A DNA stretch of 43,277 bases from Acidobacteriota bacterium. GTDB lineage: Bacteria; Acidobacteriota; Terriglobia; UBA7540. The DNA lies in assembly GCA_021787735.1 (NCBI GenBank), contig JAJYLL010000032.1:1-43277 (forward strand), given 5' to 3'. The notes beneath the pieces were generated by a model, which was not told the DNA's origin, did not search any database, and saw only the letters and a list, made by a program, of their open reading frames with translations. The translations under genes and the position numbers were made by a program. Of the stretch, positions 43,153 to 43,277 are shown one piece after another; the first letter of the stretch is position 1; every line of letters starts with the position of its first letter.

Positions 43153-43277
43153 CCGCGTGCTGGTTTCGGAGCTTTCCGGCAAGAGCAACATTCTTTACAA
43201 GGCCGCCGAGCTTGGTTTGAAGATTGATAAGTCGAGTGCAGCCGCCAAGGTTGTAGTGGACAAGCTGAAGGAGATGG
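43153..43277 (+). repeat. cimA: exact 125-bp copy of an internal cimA segment
   Basis: Identical base for base to 41503-41627 (codons for [13 protein letters not shown] onward) and running to the last base of the window. The two bases before it differ. It is either an assembly artefact at a sequence end or the start of a second, partial cimA copy. Confidence 0.95.

Overview
This 43.3 kb window looks like a soil-type Acidobacteriota genome fragment (inference). The basis is GC-rich coding DNA, acidobacterial-style secreted families (DUF4019, DUF2844/DUF3443, Spy/LTXXQ proteins), ECF sigma operons, dispersed palindromic intergenic repeats, and the house-keeping gene order rplU-rpmA-obgE-nadD-rsfS-rlmH. 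No 16S rRNA or other strong taxonomic marker is present.

Layout. 0.1-1.3 kb: a parvulin-type PPIase lipoprotein (+) ending in a hairpin shared with the convergent gene. 1.3-6.2 kb (-): a split biotin-dependent acyl-CoA carboxylase (pccB-like carboxyltransferase, biotin carboxylase, biotin carrier), interrupted by a foreign-looking gene that captured a duplicate of the biotin carboxylase start site. 6.3-11.6 kb (-): an SDR reductase, a LolA-like exported protein, hslV, hslU and an FN3 lipoprotein in a compact run, plus a small membrane protein. 11.9-19.1 kb (-): a core block from the rplU promoter down through rpmA, obgE, nadD, rsfS, rlmH, cobO, accD, folC and plsC. 19.4-21.6 kb (+): a decayed accessory islet with a frameshifted DUF2975 gene and its XRE partner, then an IS110 transposase remnant fused to a truncated, frameshifted phosphoglucomutase. 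21.6-25.0 kb (-): a membrane-anchored unknown and an exported GH3 beta-glucosidase with a PA14 insert. 25.1-25.7 kb: non-coding repeats. 25.7-27.5 kb (-): an ECF sigma / anti-sigma / exported protein operon. 27.9-31.6 kb (+): histidine kinase, OmpR-type regulator and a Spy/CpxP-like protein. 32.1-35.8 kb (-): a second Spy-like protein, DUF2844, DUF3443 (pepsin-like motifs) and a LacI regulator. 36.3-39.0 kb (-): a tight HAD - deoxyhypusine-synthase-like - PfkB kinase cassette, the best candidate for an undescribed pathway. 39.1-43.3 kb: DUF309, a truncated beta-propeller gene, tRNA-Leu(CAA), cimA, a DUF4019 protein, and at the very end a 125-bp exact copy of an internal part of cimA.

How the genes fit together. 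The carboxylase subunits, accD and cobO point to acyl-CoA carboxylation (malonyl-/methylmalonyl-CoA) with B12 cofactor supply. plsC, accD and the SDR belong to lipid synthesis. The two-component system, ECF operon, two Spy-like proteins, hslVU and PPIase are all protein-quality or envelope-stress functions. All calls were made by reading; no database search was possible.
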